A DNA stretch of 64,000 bases from JBGTSJ01 sp041940305. Lineage in GTDB: Bacteria > Planctomycetota > Planctomycetia > Planctomycetales > Planctomycetaceae. Positions 49,287 to 58,687 of this stretch are shown here, in pieces. The stretch is taken from NCBI GenBank assembly GCA_041940305.1, contig JBGTSJ010000002.1:124001-188000 (forward strand), read 5' to 3'. The notes under the pieces are model-generated. The model ran no database searches. It saw only the letters and a program-made list of their open reading frames with translations, and was not told the origin of the DNA. Numbering within the stretch: position 1 is the stretch's first letter; each line of letters starts with the position of its first letter. Both the position numbers and the translations under genes were made by a program.

Positions 49287-50546
49287 TCACGCCAGCACCT
49301 CACGCACCGGCTCGCTGCCGAAGTCGCTGATCGGGATCGGACGGCTGCCGAGCATGTACTCCTTGTCGTACTCGATCCCCAGCGCCGTGAAGATCGTGGC
49401 GAACAGGTCACCCGCTCCGATTTCGCCGTCGCTTACCGTCTGCCCCTTTTCGTCCGTCTTTCCATAGACGCTGCCTCCCTTCACGCCGCAGCCGCTCAGG
49501 CTGCAGCTCCACGCGCTGGCGAAGTGGTCCCGGCCCAGGCTGCCGTTGATCTGCGGCGTGCGGCCGAACTCGCCCAGCGTGATCACCAGCGTATGCTCCA
49601 GCAGGCCCCGGTCGCCGAGATCGTCCAGCAGGGCCGACATCGAATGGTCGAGATCGGCGCATAACTCGCGGTGTGTTTCGAAGTTCTGTCCGTGGCTGTC
49701 CCACCAGGCGCGGGCCACTTTGACGAACGGCGTCCCGGCTTCCACCAGCCTCCGCGCGATCAGGCACTGCTCGCCGAACTGCGTCGGTCCATATTTCTCC
49801 CGCATCGCAGCCGGTTCCTGCTCGATGTCGAACAGATGGTCGCTCGACATCAGCCCGCGCACCCGCTCGTACGCCGAGTTCTGGCTGCTCACCGCGGTAC
49901 TCGGCACCGAGCGGCTGAACCGGTCCGACAGCAGCTTCCGCAGCGCGGCCCGGTCGGCATGGTCCGCGTCGCTGATCGACTCCAGCCTCCGCAGGTTGTC
50001 CGGCATCATGTTCTCGGTCAGAAACATCTCGCCGTATCGCGCCCCGAGGAACCCCGGCGTCCCCTTGCGCCGCCCTTCGGTGGACGTATACATCGACACG
50101 TGATCGGGAACTGTGCTGTCGGCCCGCCCCAGTTCCTGCGCGATGATGGCCCCCAGGTGCGGAAACTCCACGCCGGCTTCCCCCCGGCGGCCGGTCTCCA
50201 TCAGCTTGTACGCGTTCCCATGATCGCCGATCTGCGTGTTCAGCGAGCGGATCACCGCCGTGTGCTTCATCCGCGTCGCCAGCTGCGGCAGCAGTTCGCT
50301 GATCTCCACTGCCGGCGCATCAGTCGAGATCTTCGCGAACGGCCCCCCGGTCGGCGCGCCGGGCTTGGGATCCCATGTCTCCAGCTGGCTCGCTCCACCC
50401 GCAAGCCACAGCAGGATCACATGCTTCTGCTGCCGCTGCAGTTCCTCCGCCAGCAGCGGCGACTTGAGCACGTTCAGCACCGTCATATCGGCTGCAAGGC
50501 CGGAAGCACCGGCGACCGCACCCAGAAACTGGCGGCGGGATGTCAT
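49287..50546 (-). CDS. DUF1501 family protein
   Basis: A 419-residue protein starting at 'MTSRRQFLGAVAGASGLAAD', a twin-Arg-like leader ('RRQFLG') with a hydrophobic stretch. 'KHVILLWLAGGASQLETWDPKPGAP' is the fixed start of DUF1501, followed by 'SLNTQIGDHGNAYKLMETGR', 'GTPGFLGARYGEMFL', 'AGTPFVKVARAWWDSHGQNF', 'LVITLGEFGRTPQINGSLGRDHF' and 'GSVYGKTDEKGQTVSDGEIGAGDLFATIFTALGI'. DUF1501 is a planctomycete-expanded alkaline-phosphatase/sulfatase-superfamily group, usually encoded with DUF1549/DUF1553 cytochrome-like proteins; the pair probably acts in the periplasm on an unknown substrate. Here the pair is split by two small genes. Confidence 0.93.
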   Translation of the reverse strand: MTSRRQFLGAVAGASGLAADMTVLNVLKSPLLAEELQRQQKHVILLWLAGGASQLETWDPKPGAPTGGPFAKISTDAPAVEISELLPQLATRMKHTAVIRSLNTQIGDHGNAYKLMETGRRGEAGVEFPHLGAIIAQELGRADSTVPDHVSMYTSTEGRRKGTPGFLGARYGEMFLTENMMPDNLRRLESISDADHADRAALRKLLSDRFSRSVPSTAVSSQNSAYERVRGLMSSDHLFDIEQEPAAMREKYGPTQFGEQCLIARRLVEAGTPFVKVARAWWDSHGQNFETHRELCADLDHSMSALLDDLGDRGLLEHTLVITLGEFGRTPQINGSLGRDHFASAWSCSLSGCGVKGGSVYGKTDEKGQTVSDGEIGAGDLFATIFTALGIEYDKEYMLGSRPIPISDFGSEPVREVLA

Positions 50547-50598
50547 CGACGTACTCCTGTGATTGATTGAGTCAAGCTGCAAACCTCGGGGGATGCTC

Positions 50599-51075
50599 TC
50601 AGCCTCGCGCGGCGCCTTCCAGCACGCTTCCGACAATGGCGTCGCGAAACGATCGCGACCAAGTTTCGTTGATCCATTCCAGATCGCCGTAGGGAACCAC
50701 GCGCCGCACGTCCCAGCCCGCTTCCTCCATAATGGCCTGCATGCCGGTTCCCGCTGGTCCGTTCGTTGTGTGGATCACCACCGGACAGACAGCGCTTCCG
50801 CGTGCCAGAACATTGGCGACGTCCCGACCGGTCCCCGGATCGACCAGCCCGTGTTCTCCGTCAGGGAGCAGTTCGAGATCGTGATCCAGTCCGATCGCGA
50901 TCACCCGCTCCCACTCCGCCTGCTCGAGATGGTGGATCATCTCCGTCGCCGCCACAAAGAATTGGACGGGGTACTGAGGAAAGCGGTCCGCCAGGGCGGC
51001 GGCCATCGCGTCCCGCCGGCGCGCGTCATCCTCCAGAATGAGGATCTCACGACGATCGTCGGCTGCATCGAACAT
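50599..51075 (-). CDS. Receiver-like protein of the cPPR (cyclic-phosphate-processing) type
   Basis: A 158-residue protein. 'REILILEDDARRRDAMAAAL' opens like a response-regulator receiver, 'VQFFVAATEMIHHLEQ' fits the second strand/helix, and 'IGLDHDLELLPDGEHGLVDPGTGRDVANVLA' has the 'LDHDL...G.DVA' motif of the cPPR receiver variant, in which the phospho-acceptor pocket is rebuilt as Asp-His-Asp. That family is predicted to act on RNA 2',3'-cyclic phosphates or similar. A conserved 'CPVVIHTTNGPAG' follows. No output domain is present. It is encoded 4 bases downstream of the gene at 51080, on the same strand. Confidence 0.72.
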   Translation of the reverse strand: MFDAADDRREILILEDDARRRDAMAAALADRFPQYPVQFFVAATEMIHHLEQAEWERVIAIGLDHDLELLPDGEHGLVDPGTGRDVANVLARGSAVCPVVIHTTNGPAGTGMQAIMEEAGWDVRRVVPYGDLEWINETWSRSFRDAIVGSVLEGAARG

Positions 51076-51079
51076 TCAC

Positions 51080-51448
51080 TCACCTCAAAACGTAAGGCCT
51101 GCTTCCGTCCTGCGGAAAGAACCGGACGGCTCCGGAATCGATCAGCAGCCCCAACCGCTCCAGTTCGATGGCCACCGCCAGTAATCCGTCCGGGTCATCG
51201 CACTGAAATGTCCCGGAGAGGTTTGTCACGTCCTGAATTCTACCATGTCTGATCGTCAGGTCCCCCGCAATCTTTGCCGGACGTCCACCCCCCAGCACGC
51301 GCGGATGCCGATGCGGCCCGTCGGGCAGAATTCTGATGATGCCTTTCTCATCCTGCACATAGACGTAGTCGCCATCTGGCGTCCTGATGTCGATCGGACG
51401 GCTGCGAGGATGCCGGGGAACCGGCGTCGGATCCCGCGGCGGGTACAT
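51080..51448 (-). CDS. Small protein with G-S/T-G/N-rich core, conflict-system-like
   Basis: A 122-residue protein that starts at 'MYPPRDPTPVPRHP' (an upstream TTG at 51463 is possible). The phrase 'HRHPRVLGGGRPAKIAGDLTIRHGRIQDVTNLSGTFQC' followed by 'LLAVAIELERLGL' strongly resembles a domain that I know from polymorphic toxin and effector contexts ('HS.LLGG..V.gAGEl.v..G.i..i.N.SGHY.P'). Its function is unknown. The stop is 4 bases before the cPPR gene start, and its start is 22 bases after the DUF1553 gene stop, so the three genes are likely co-transcribed. Confidence 0.62.
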   Translation of the reverse strand: MYPPRDPTPVPRHPRSRPIDIRTPDGDYVYVQDEKGIIRILPDGPHRHPRVLGGGRPAKIAGDLTIRHGRIQDVTNLSGTFQCDDPDGLLAVAIELERLGLLIDSGAVRFFPQDGSRPYVLR

Positions 51449-51470
51449 TCCACAGTGCCCCAATCGCAGG

Positions 51471-53114
51471 TCAGTGGTTAAACCGAAACTCCGGCGACGT
51501 CACCAGCGCCCACACCAATTGCTGGACCGCCGCGCTCCGCCGGTCGCCGCGTGCGTTCAGATACTCGGTGAACGCCGCCTGTTCCTCGGCAACCGGCCCA
51601 CGGCTCAACGTGCACTCGAACGCCGTCGTCACCAGCACGTCAATTTCCTCGATCTGCGACAGCGTCCCCACGAGCCGGTCCCCGCCGTCCCGCAGGTAAT
51701 CGTTCGCGATCCGGTTTCCGTTGCTGAACAGCAGCGCCTCTTCCACGCTCACCTGGAAGTTGTCCTCCGGGATCTCGACCTGACTGGCGAACCCGTTGGC
51801 CTGGCTCTCGAATCGTTCCCGCCGCCCATTCCACTCATCGGGTTTCTCTAATCCCGGCAACTGTTCGGGATTCATCGTCGCCACCGCCAGCGACGCGCCG
51901 AACTGCCGCGGCGTCAGCGGCCGCGCCACCCCCCGCGCAAACAATTCCGGGGCCGGCGGATCGCTCTCGGACGTCCACTCGCTGTCCCGCGCATAGGTCT
52001 CGCTCAGGACAATCCCGCGGATCAGCCGTCTCAGGTCGTACCCGTGAGCCGCAAAGTCGCGGGACAGCCAGTCGAGCAGTTCCGGATGGCTCGGCGGGTT
52101 CTCGCTGTGCATCTGGTCCAGCGGATGGACGATCCCCTGCCCCAGCAGCCGCGCCCACGTCCGGTTCACCATGTTCCGCGCGAAGTACGAGTGCTCTCCA
52201 CCCTCCAGCGCCATCCGCACCAGCTCAATTCGCGGGCTGAATTCCGGCAGCGGCGGAGCGGGTGCGTCGTCCTCCTTCTGTGCCTTTTCAATCGCCTCCT
52301 CAATCTGCTTCCGTTCCTCGTCCGAACGCGGCCCCGTCGGATCGGTCACCGTCGTCCCGGTGAGGAACATGAAAGCCGCCGGCTTCTCCTCGCCGTCCAC
52401 CGTGGTGAACTTCAGATCGCCGTCGAACTTTTCCGCCAGCATCCCGTTCCGCGTGCGGTACGTCCGTTTGAAGAACGACGCCATCCCGAAGTAGTGGTCC
52501 TGCAGCCAGTCCGCCACCAGCGGGTGGTCATGGCACTTCGCACAGCTCACATTCACGCCGAACAGCAGCGCCGCCGCGTCATTGGTGACGTCATCCAGTT
52601 CCTGCACGCGCTCGCGCAGAAACGCCGTCGGACCTTTCTCTCCCGGCCGCTCCCGTTCCGGCAGCATGATCTCCCGGAATAACTGGTCCCAGCTCCGGTT
52701 CTCGCGCACGGCCGTCAGCAGATACTCCCGGAACTCCCCGTCATCCCGCAGCCGCGCCAGGAGCAGCAGATCGAGTTCATTCCGCAGGTGATACGCGAAG
52801 TCAGGGCTCGCCATCAGCCTATCGACGGCCGCCGTCCGCTTCTCCGCGTCATCGCTCGCCACAAACGCCGCCAGTTCCGCACGCGTCGGGATCCGTCCCG
52901 CCAGATCGAGAGTCGCCCGGCGCAGAAAGTGCGCATCATCCACCACGGGCGTCGCCGAGACCCCTGCATCCGCCAGCTTCCGACTGACGGCCAGATCGAT
53001 CGCCTGCTCCGCCGGCAAATCAGCAGTCAGCCCCTCATCGCCAATCGCGGTCGCGCCGCTCGTCGCCAGCACGGCGATGCCAATCAACAGCACACAGATC
53101 CTGCAAAGCTGCAT
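51471..53114 (-). CDS. DUF1549/DUF1553 (PSCyt2/PSD1) protein
   Basis: A 547-residue protein with a signal peptide ('LCRICVLLIGIAVLATSGATAIG'). The DUF1549 part includes 'FLRRATLDLAGRIPTRAELAAFV', 'YHLRNELDLLLLAR', and the CxxCH-like 'NVSCAKCHDHPLVADWLQDHYFGMASFF', where Cys-x-x-Cys-His is a c-type heme-attachment motif. The DUF1553 part has 'FARNMVNRTWARLLGQGIVHPLDQMHSENPPSHPELLDWLSRDFAAHGYDLRRLIRGIVLSETYARDS' (here quoted as order, not verified residue by residue) and 'LTPRQFGASLAVATMNPEQLPG'. It is usually partnered with DUF1501. It lacks the N-terminal DUF1549-preceding cytochrome domain of the longest family members. Confidence 0.9.
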   Translation of the reverse strand: MQLCRICVLLIGIAVLATSGATAIGDEGLTADLPAEQAIDLAVSRKLADAGVSATPVVDDAHFLRRATLDLAGRIPTRAELAAFVASDDAEKRTAAVDRLMASPDFAYHLRNELDLLLLARLRDDGEFREYLLTAVRENRSWDQLFREIMLPERERPGEKGPTAFLRERVQELDDVTNDAAALLFGVNVSCAKCHDHPLVADWLQDHYFGMASFFKRTYRTRNGMLAEKFDGDLKFTTVDGEEKPAAFMFLTGTTVTDPTGPRSDEERKQIEEAIEKAQKEDDAPAPPLPEFSPRIELVRMALEGGEHSYFARNMVNRTWARLLGQGIVHPLDQMHSENPPSHPELLDWLSRDFAAHGYDLRRLIRGIVLSETYARDSEWTSESDPPAPELFARGVARPLTPRQFGASLAVATMNPEQLPGLEKPDEWNGRRERFESQANGFASQVEIPEDNFQVSVEEALLFSNGNRIANDYLRDGGDRLVGTLSQIEEIDVLVTTAFECTLSRGPVAEEQAAFTEYLNARGDRRSAAVQQLVWALVTSPEFRFNH

Positions 53115-53334
53115 GTGCAACGAGAGCCCCTAGTCTGAGTAATCCGCATGCCTCCGGTCCGCCGTCGTCCGGTCCGAACCGCTTAAGCAGCATAGCACGC
53201 ATCAACACTCGGCGATACGTCAACGCGCGCGGAGTGCGAACTCGCGCACCCGCTACTCCAGGGCGGCACCCTGATCAGCCTCCCGTGATCTTCAGCAGAA
53301 ACGCCCTCGACTCTTCAGGCAGCCGCCACCCCAC

Positions 53335-53517
53335 TCAGATATCGGACAGCTTCCGATCGATCGCATCCAGCAACTCGATCATCCGCTCCCGCTGCCGATG
53401 TTCGCGGATGGTCGTCTGGTGGACGACATAGATCACGTATCCGACGACTGGGAACAGTAAGCCGGTCAGTGCGATCAGAATCCAGTCGGCTGGGAGTTGT
53501 AGCCAGGGAGGAAGCAT
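53335..53517 (-). CDS. Single-helix membrane protein, unknown function
   Basis: A 60-residue protein if started at the ATG at 53517 ('MLPPWLQLPADWILIALTGLLFPV'); in-frame GTG and TTG codons upstream could extend it to about 100 residues but would run into the moxR start on the other strand. One membrane helix ('WILIALTGLLFPVVGYVIYVV') is followed by a charged helix ('HRQRERMIELLDAIDRKLSDI') that could form a coiled coil. AAGG lies 8 bases before the ATG. I cannot assign a role. It is divergent from moxR. Confidence 0.5.
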   Translation of the reverse strand: MLPPWLQLPADWILIALTGLLFPVVGYVIYVVHQTTIREHRQRERMIELLDAIDRKLSDI

Positions 53518-53639
53518 GACAATGCCTTGTGCCGGCACGTTGACACCAGGGGGCGCATTCTGCCATTCCGTCCGGCAGTCGAGTACGATCTCTGTTCGGC
53601 CCGATCCGTCTAACCAGTACGCACCCGTCGCCTCCGCCA

Positions 53640-54707
<1,068 letters not shown>

Positions 54708-54735
54708 AACGCAAGCTTTCGACTGTCGATTCGGA

Positions 54736-55878
54736 ATGAACAGCACGGCGATCATCGACCTCGACCACAACGCCACCACTCGTCCGCGCCCGGAAGTCAT
54801 CGAGGCGATGGACCGCGCGTGGCGGGATGCTTATGGCAACCCGGGTAGCCGCCATGCCCTTGGACGCCGCGCCCGGCAGGCGCTCGAAGCGGCGCGCGAA
54901 TCCATCGCCGCCATCCTGCATGCCGACCCGCAGGAAGTCGTGTTCACCAGCGGCGGAACCGAAGCATCCAACCTGGCCCTGCTGGGTCTTGCGGAAGGAC
55001 GCCAGGGGCAGATCGCTGCGCCTCCCGGAGAACATCCGGCGACGGAGGAGACCATCAATGCTCTCGCGGCCCGAGGCTGGTCCCGCTGCTCAATCCCGCT
55101 CGATCAAACCGGACGCATCCCCGCCGAGTCGTTGGCCGAACTCCCATGGGACCGGATTCGTATCGCCACCGCTCTGTTCGCACACAACGAAACCGGGACG
55201 ATTCAGGATCTCGCTCCGCTGGCGGACCGCTGCCTGAGCCACGGCGTTCCCCTGCACATCGACGCCGTGCAGGCCGTCGGAAAGTTCGACGTCGACTTTC
55301 ACGCTTCCCGCGCGACCACGCTCGCCCTCGGCGCCCATAAGTTTCATGGACCGCGCGGCATCGGCGCCCTCCTCATCCGCTCCGGCGCGCGACTGGCGCC
55401 GGTCACGTTCGGCGGACATCAGGAAGCCGGCCGCCGCGCCGGCACCGAATGCGTGCCGCTCGCCGTCGGCATGGCGAAAGCTCTGGAACTCTGGTACGCG
55501 CAGCGCGACGTCTGGAAGTCGCACGTGGCGCAACTGCGGGACCGGCTCGAACGCGGACTCCGCGAACGCTGTCCCCCCGTCGTCGTCCACGGGTCAACCG
55601 ATCACCGGCTGCCCAACACGCTCAGCATTGCCTTCCCCGACTGCGACGGCGATGCGCTGCTCGTCGCGCTCGACCTCGAGGGGGTCTGCTGCTCCCTCGG
55701 CAGCACCTGTTCCAGTGGATCCAGCGAGCCCGCCCCGATCCTGATCGCGATGGGATGCGACCCGGCCGTGATTCGCTCCACACTCCGTTTCAGCATGGGA
55801 CATGACAACACGCCGGAAGAGATCGACCAGGCGATCGCGCGCATCGCCGCCACAGTGAAACGATTGCGGGGCGGATGA
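54736..55878 (+). CDS. Cysteine desulfurase (NifS/IscS-like, class V aminotransferase)
   Basis: A 380-residue enzyme. 'IIDLDHNATTRPRPEVIEAM' opens as in NifS; 'VVFTSGGTEASNLALLG', 'ALFAHNETGTIQDLAPL', 'HIDAVQAVGKFDVDF' and 'LALGAHKFHGPRGIG' with PLP Lys202 follow; 'GGHQEAGRRAGTECVPLAVGMA' and the catalytic loop 'SLGSTCSSGSSEPAP' (Cys325) are complete. The enzyme takes sulfur from cysteine for iron-sulfur cluster or thio-tRNA synthesis. The Cys loop is of the longer IscS/NifS type. No iscU or other cluster gene is visible next to it. The gene follows moxR on the same strand. Confidence 0.92.
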   Translation: MNSTAIIDLDHNATTRPRPEVIEAMDRAWRDAYGNPGSRHALGRRARQALEAARESIAAILHADPQEVVFTSGGTEASNLALLGLAEGRQGQIAAPPGEHPATEETINALAARGWSRCSIPLDQTGRIPAESLAELPWDRIRIATALFAHNETGTIQDLAPLADRCLSHGVPLHIDAVQAVGKFDVDFHASRATTLALGAHKFHGPRGIGALLIRSGARLAPVTFGGHQEAGRRAGTECVPLAVGMAKALELWYAQRDVWKSHVAQLRDRLERGLRERCPPVVVHGSTDHRLPNTLSIAFPDCDGDALLVALDLEGVCCSLGSTCSSGSSEPAPILIAMGCDPAVIRSTLRFSMGHDNTPEEIDQAIARIAATVKRLRGG

Positions 55879-56064
55879 AAGCCACCATCATACCGGGCGG
55901 TCTTAAGCACCCGCGCGGTCGATGGATTTCCCCAAGCCCCCGGCAGCGGCGCTCGTCCTGCCAAGCGAGCGCCTGCACTCCTGTGGTGCACATCTCAGGT
56001 CACCCGGTGTGGATATGCGGCCCAACCGCATCCACCACCGAGTTCGTCCAATCGCCCCCGGAGT

Positions 56065-56280
56065 TCAGCCTCCGACGGCCACCGGCATCCGGCTGGAACG
56101 GCGAGGCTCGCTCTGGCGGCGCTCATTCATCGCCGCAGCGATTTCCTCTCGCATGACCGGAACTTCGCCCGGCGCCACGATCCCCAGCTTCACGCGGTTG
56201 CCGCGGACCTCCACGACCGTCAGCGTGATGTTGCCGTCGATAATGATCGATTCGTTCAGTTTGCGGGTCAGAACAAGCAT
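56065..56280 (-). CDS. csrA: Carbon storage regulator CsrA
   Basis: A 71-residue RNA-binding protein. 'MLVLTRKLNESIIIDGNITLTVVEVRGNRVKLGIVAPGEVPVMREEI' (quoted order of strands) is the CsrA core; the usual His in 'VPVHREEV' is Met here. A strong AAAGGAGGAG lies before the ATG. The C-terminal 20 residues ('RRQSEPRRSSRMPVAVGG') are a basic extension beyond the family's normal helix. CsrA binds GGA motifs in mRNA leaders and represses or activates translation, often of flagellar, biofilm and carbon genes. No fliW gene is next to it. Confidence 0.92.
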   Translation of the reverse strand: MLVLTRKLNESIIIDGNITLTVVEVRGNRVKLGIVAPGEVPVMREEIAAAMNERRQSEPRRSSRMPVAVGG

Positions 56281-56642
56281 GGTGGCGTCTCCTCCTTTAT
56301 AGCCTTGACTCATGCGGGAACAGGACGATGAAACTCCCCAAGCCTCCGCGATCACCGGTGCGGGTCTGGATCTCAGTTCGGTGGGTGGCGGCTTCCTTGC
56401 GTGTCGCATCGTCCGTAGCGAGCGTCCGGACTCCCGGTCGCTCAGGGTGACGTAAAATAGCAGGCCGCGATATCGCACAAATCAGACAAAACCGATCCTC
56501 TCTAGTAGGGGGTTTCCCGATCCATTTCGCCGAACCCATCCCCGGTCCAGCCCCCCCAAAACCCGTCTTCGCACACTGCAACACATACGCTAAGATGTTC
56601 TGGCTGATGGACTTCCGGTGATTCAAGCGAGGGAGAACGGCT

Positions 56643-57872
56643 TTGAGCTCTTTTGAAACCGCCAGCTCCTACTTCCACCACGCGGCGGACAACATGGGGT
56701 TGTCCACCAATATGCGGGTGATGCTCCTGACCCCCCTCCGCGAGGTAAAAGTCCAGGTCGCCCTCGAACTGGACGACGGGCAGATCAACACCTTCATCGG
56801 CTACCGCACCCAGCACGACAAGGCCCGCGGCCCCATGAAAGGGGGCCTGCGGTTCCACCCCGACGTCGATGAGGATGAGGTCCGCGCTCTCGCCGCGCTC
56901 ATGACCTGGAAGACGGCCGTCGTCAATATCCCGTACGGCGGAGCGAAGGGGGGTATTTCGGTCGACGTCCATCGGCTCAGTCCGGGCGAGCTGGAACGGA
57001 TCACCCGCAAGTTTGTTGACGAGATCCACGACGTCATCGGTCCCGACAAGGACATCCCCGCCCCCGACATGGGGACCAACGCCCAAGTGATGGCGTGGAT
57101 CATGAGCCAGTACGAAAAGTACCACGGCTTTAATCCCGCGTGTGTCACCGGCAAGCCCGTGGAACTGCACGGCGCGGACGGCCGCGAGGAAGCCACCGGT
57201 CGCGGCGTCGCCATCCTCACTCAGCGATTGCTCGAACATCAGAAGCGCCCCGTTCAGGGGAGCACCGTCGCCGTTCAGGGCTTCGGCAACGTGGGCACGT
57301 TCGCCGCACGGTTCCTGAACGAGATGGGGGCCAAAGTTGTCGCCGTCTCGGACGCGCACGGCGGAGTCTCGAATCCCAAGGGGCTCGATATTCCGGCGCT
57401 CCTCCGGCACGTCGCCGAGGTCGGTCGAGTCACCGGCTTCGACCAGGCCGAGGCCATCTCCAACGATCAGTTGCTGACCGCCGACGTTGACGTGCTCATC
57501 CCCGCCGCCATCGGCGGAGTGCTGACGAAAGACAACGCCGGCAGCGTGCGGGCGAAGTACATCGTCGAAGCGGCCAACGGGCCGACCCGCCCCGATGCCG
57601 ACGAGATCCTCGAGCAGCGCGGAGTCCTGGTCCTCCCGGACATTCTCGCCAACGCCGGCGGCGTCACCGTCAGCTACTTCGAATGGGTGCAGAACCGCCA
57701 GCACTTCAAGTGGGAGCTGGAGCGCGTCCGCACGGAGCTGGATAAGATCCTTTCCGACGCCTTCAACCGCGTCCTGCGGATCGCCGAGGAAAAGAAAGTC
57801 TCCCTCCGCGTCGCCGCCTACATGCTCGGAATCGGCCGCGTCGGCCGCGCCACGGTCCTCGCCGGCCTATAA
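56643..57872 (+). CDS. gdhA: Glu/Leu/Phe/Val dehydrogenase, glutamate dehydrogenase type
   Basis: A 409-residue enzyme with a TTG start, supported by GGGAGAA 8 bases upstream. 'RTQHDKARGPMKGGLRFHPDVDEDEVRALAALMTWKTAVVNIPYGGAKGGI' covers the substrate-binding Lys residues; 'DKDIPAPDMGTNAQVMAWIMSQYEK' is the catalytic Asp region, 'TGRGVAILTQRLLEH' and 'VAVQGFGNVGTFAARFLNEMGAKVVAVSD' the NAD(P) fold ('GFGNVG'), and 'ANGPTRPDADEILEQRGVLVLPDILANAGGVTVSYFEWVQN' the closing part. The profile is that of hexameric bacterial/archaeal GDH. The nucleotide preference is not clear from sequence. Confidence 0.93.
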   Translation: MSSFETASSYFHHAADNMGLSTNMRVMLLTPLREVKVQVALELDDGQINTFIGYRTQHDKARGPMKGGLRFHPDVDEDEVRALAALMTWKTAVVNIPYGGAKGGISVDVHRLSPGELERITRKFVDEIHDVIGPDKDIPAPDMGTNAQVMAWIMSQYEKYHGFNPACVTGKPVELHGADGREEATGRGVAILTQRLLEHQKRPVQGSTVAVQGFGNVGTFAARFLNEMGAKVVAVSDAHGGVSNPKGLDIPALLRHVAEVGRVTGFDQAEAISNDQLLTADVDVLIPAAIGGVLTKDNAGSVRAKYIVEAANGPTRPDADEILEQRGVLVLPDILANAGGVTVSYFEWVQNRQHFKWELERVRTELDKILSDAFNRVLRIAEEKKVSLRVAAYMLGIGRVGRATVLAGL

Positions 57873-57926
57873 TGCAACCGCTCCCTCATGCCAAACCGCC
57901 GCACCACACCAGCCCGACGGCCATAC

Positions 57927-57955
57927 TAGCCCGACGCGCCAGCGAGGGCCGAGCA
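57927..57955. repeat. Dispersed AGCCCGACG-type repeat
   Basis: TAGCCCGACGCGCCAGCGAG belongs to a repeat, commonly seen between genes in planctomycete genomes from memory ('agcccgacgcgccagcgaggg'). A shorter AGCCCGACGG copy precedes it at 57911. It lies in the gap after glutamate dehydrogenase. Confidence 0.5.
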
Positions 57956-58088
57956 CCTCACACCGTCCCCCCATGTCCAACCGTGCGGGAGCACGAACAT
58001 CACGACGATCAACCCCGGCGACGCACCACGTCTCACCCGCTACGATGAATCGCCGTCAACCCTTTGACGCCGCAGGAACCAGCCATCC

Positions 58089-58619
58089 ATGTCCGACTCG
58101 TCCGCGATCCCGCAGCTCCAGCGCTGCGTGCTGCTGGAAGGGATGAATCCCGAGGAACTCGATTCGGTCTTCCGCCTCATGCAGTCGGAAGACTTCGCCG
58201 CCGGCGCGGAGATCCTGACCGAGGGACTCACCTACGCCAGCCTGTGGATCATCGAATCCGGCCGCTGCGAAGTCGTCAAAGCCGGCAACGGCAGCAAGGC
58301 CAACCGCCTCGCCCTGCTGGAGGCCGGATCGGTATTCGGCGAAATGTCATTCTTCGAAACCGCCCCGCATTCCGCCTCAGTGCGGGCCTTATCCGAAGTC
58401 ACCACGTTGCGGCTGGCCCGGGAACAGTACGAGCAGCTCCGGGCCGAACATCCCTCCGCCGCCGACAAGATCGCCGCCAACCTGGTCCGCATCCTCTCCC
58501 AGCGGCTGCGGCGGATGGACGACTGGACCTGCGAACTGGTCCAGAACAACGGCAACGAGCGCCAGCACGAAGAATGGCAGGAGTTCCGCGCCAAGCTCTA
58601 CGGCGGCCTCCAGATTTGA
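58089..58619 (+). CDS. Cyclic-nucleotide-binding domain protein
   Basis: A 176-residue protein. Residues about 8-125 form a cNMP-binding (CRP-like) domain: 'LQRCVLLEGMNPEELDSVFRLM', 'AAGAEILTEGLTYASLWIIESGRCEVVKAGNG', 'LALLEAGSVFGEMSFFETAPHSASVRALSEVTTLRL' with the phosphate-binding 'GEMSFFETAPHSASV' (the Arg normally found in 'R.A.V' is Ser-Ala here). The rest ends in a helix without a DNA-binding helix-turn-helix, so it is not a CRP-type regulator. It could sense a nucleotide or a ligand and pass this to a partner protein. Confidence 0.82.
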   Translation: MSDSSAIPQLQRCVLLEGMNPEELDSVFRLMQSEDFAAGAEILTEGLTYASLWIIESGRCEVVKAGNGSKANRLALLEAGSVFGEMSFFETAPHSASVRALSEVTTLRLAREQYEQLRAEHPSAADKIAANLVRILSQRLRRMDDWTCELVQNNGNERQHEEWQEFRAKLYGGLQI

Positions 58620-58627
58620 GCGCCCCC

Positions 58628-58669
58628 AAGCAAACGAGCGGCGGGGTTCAACCCCGCCGCCCCTTGCTT
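58628..58669. terminator. Nested hairpin between convergent genes
   Basis: A 9-bp perfect stem, GCGGCGGGG/CCCCGCCGC with a TTCAA loop (58638-58660), is flanked by an outer AAGC...GCTT pair. It starts 9 bases after the stop of the cNMP-binding gene and ends about 19 bases from the stop of the convergent gene at 58688. Confidence 0.7.
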
Positions 58670-58687
58670 TCGACTTGAGCTTCTCTG

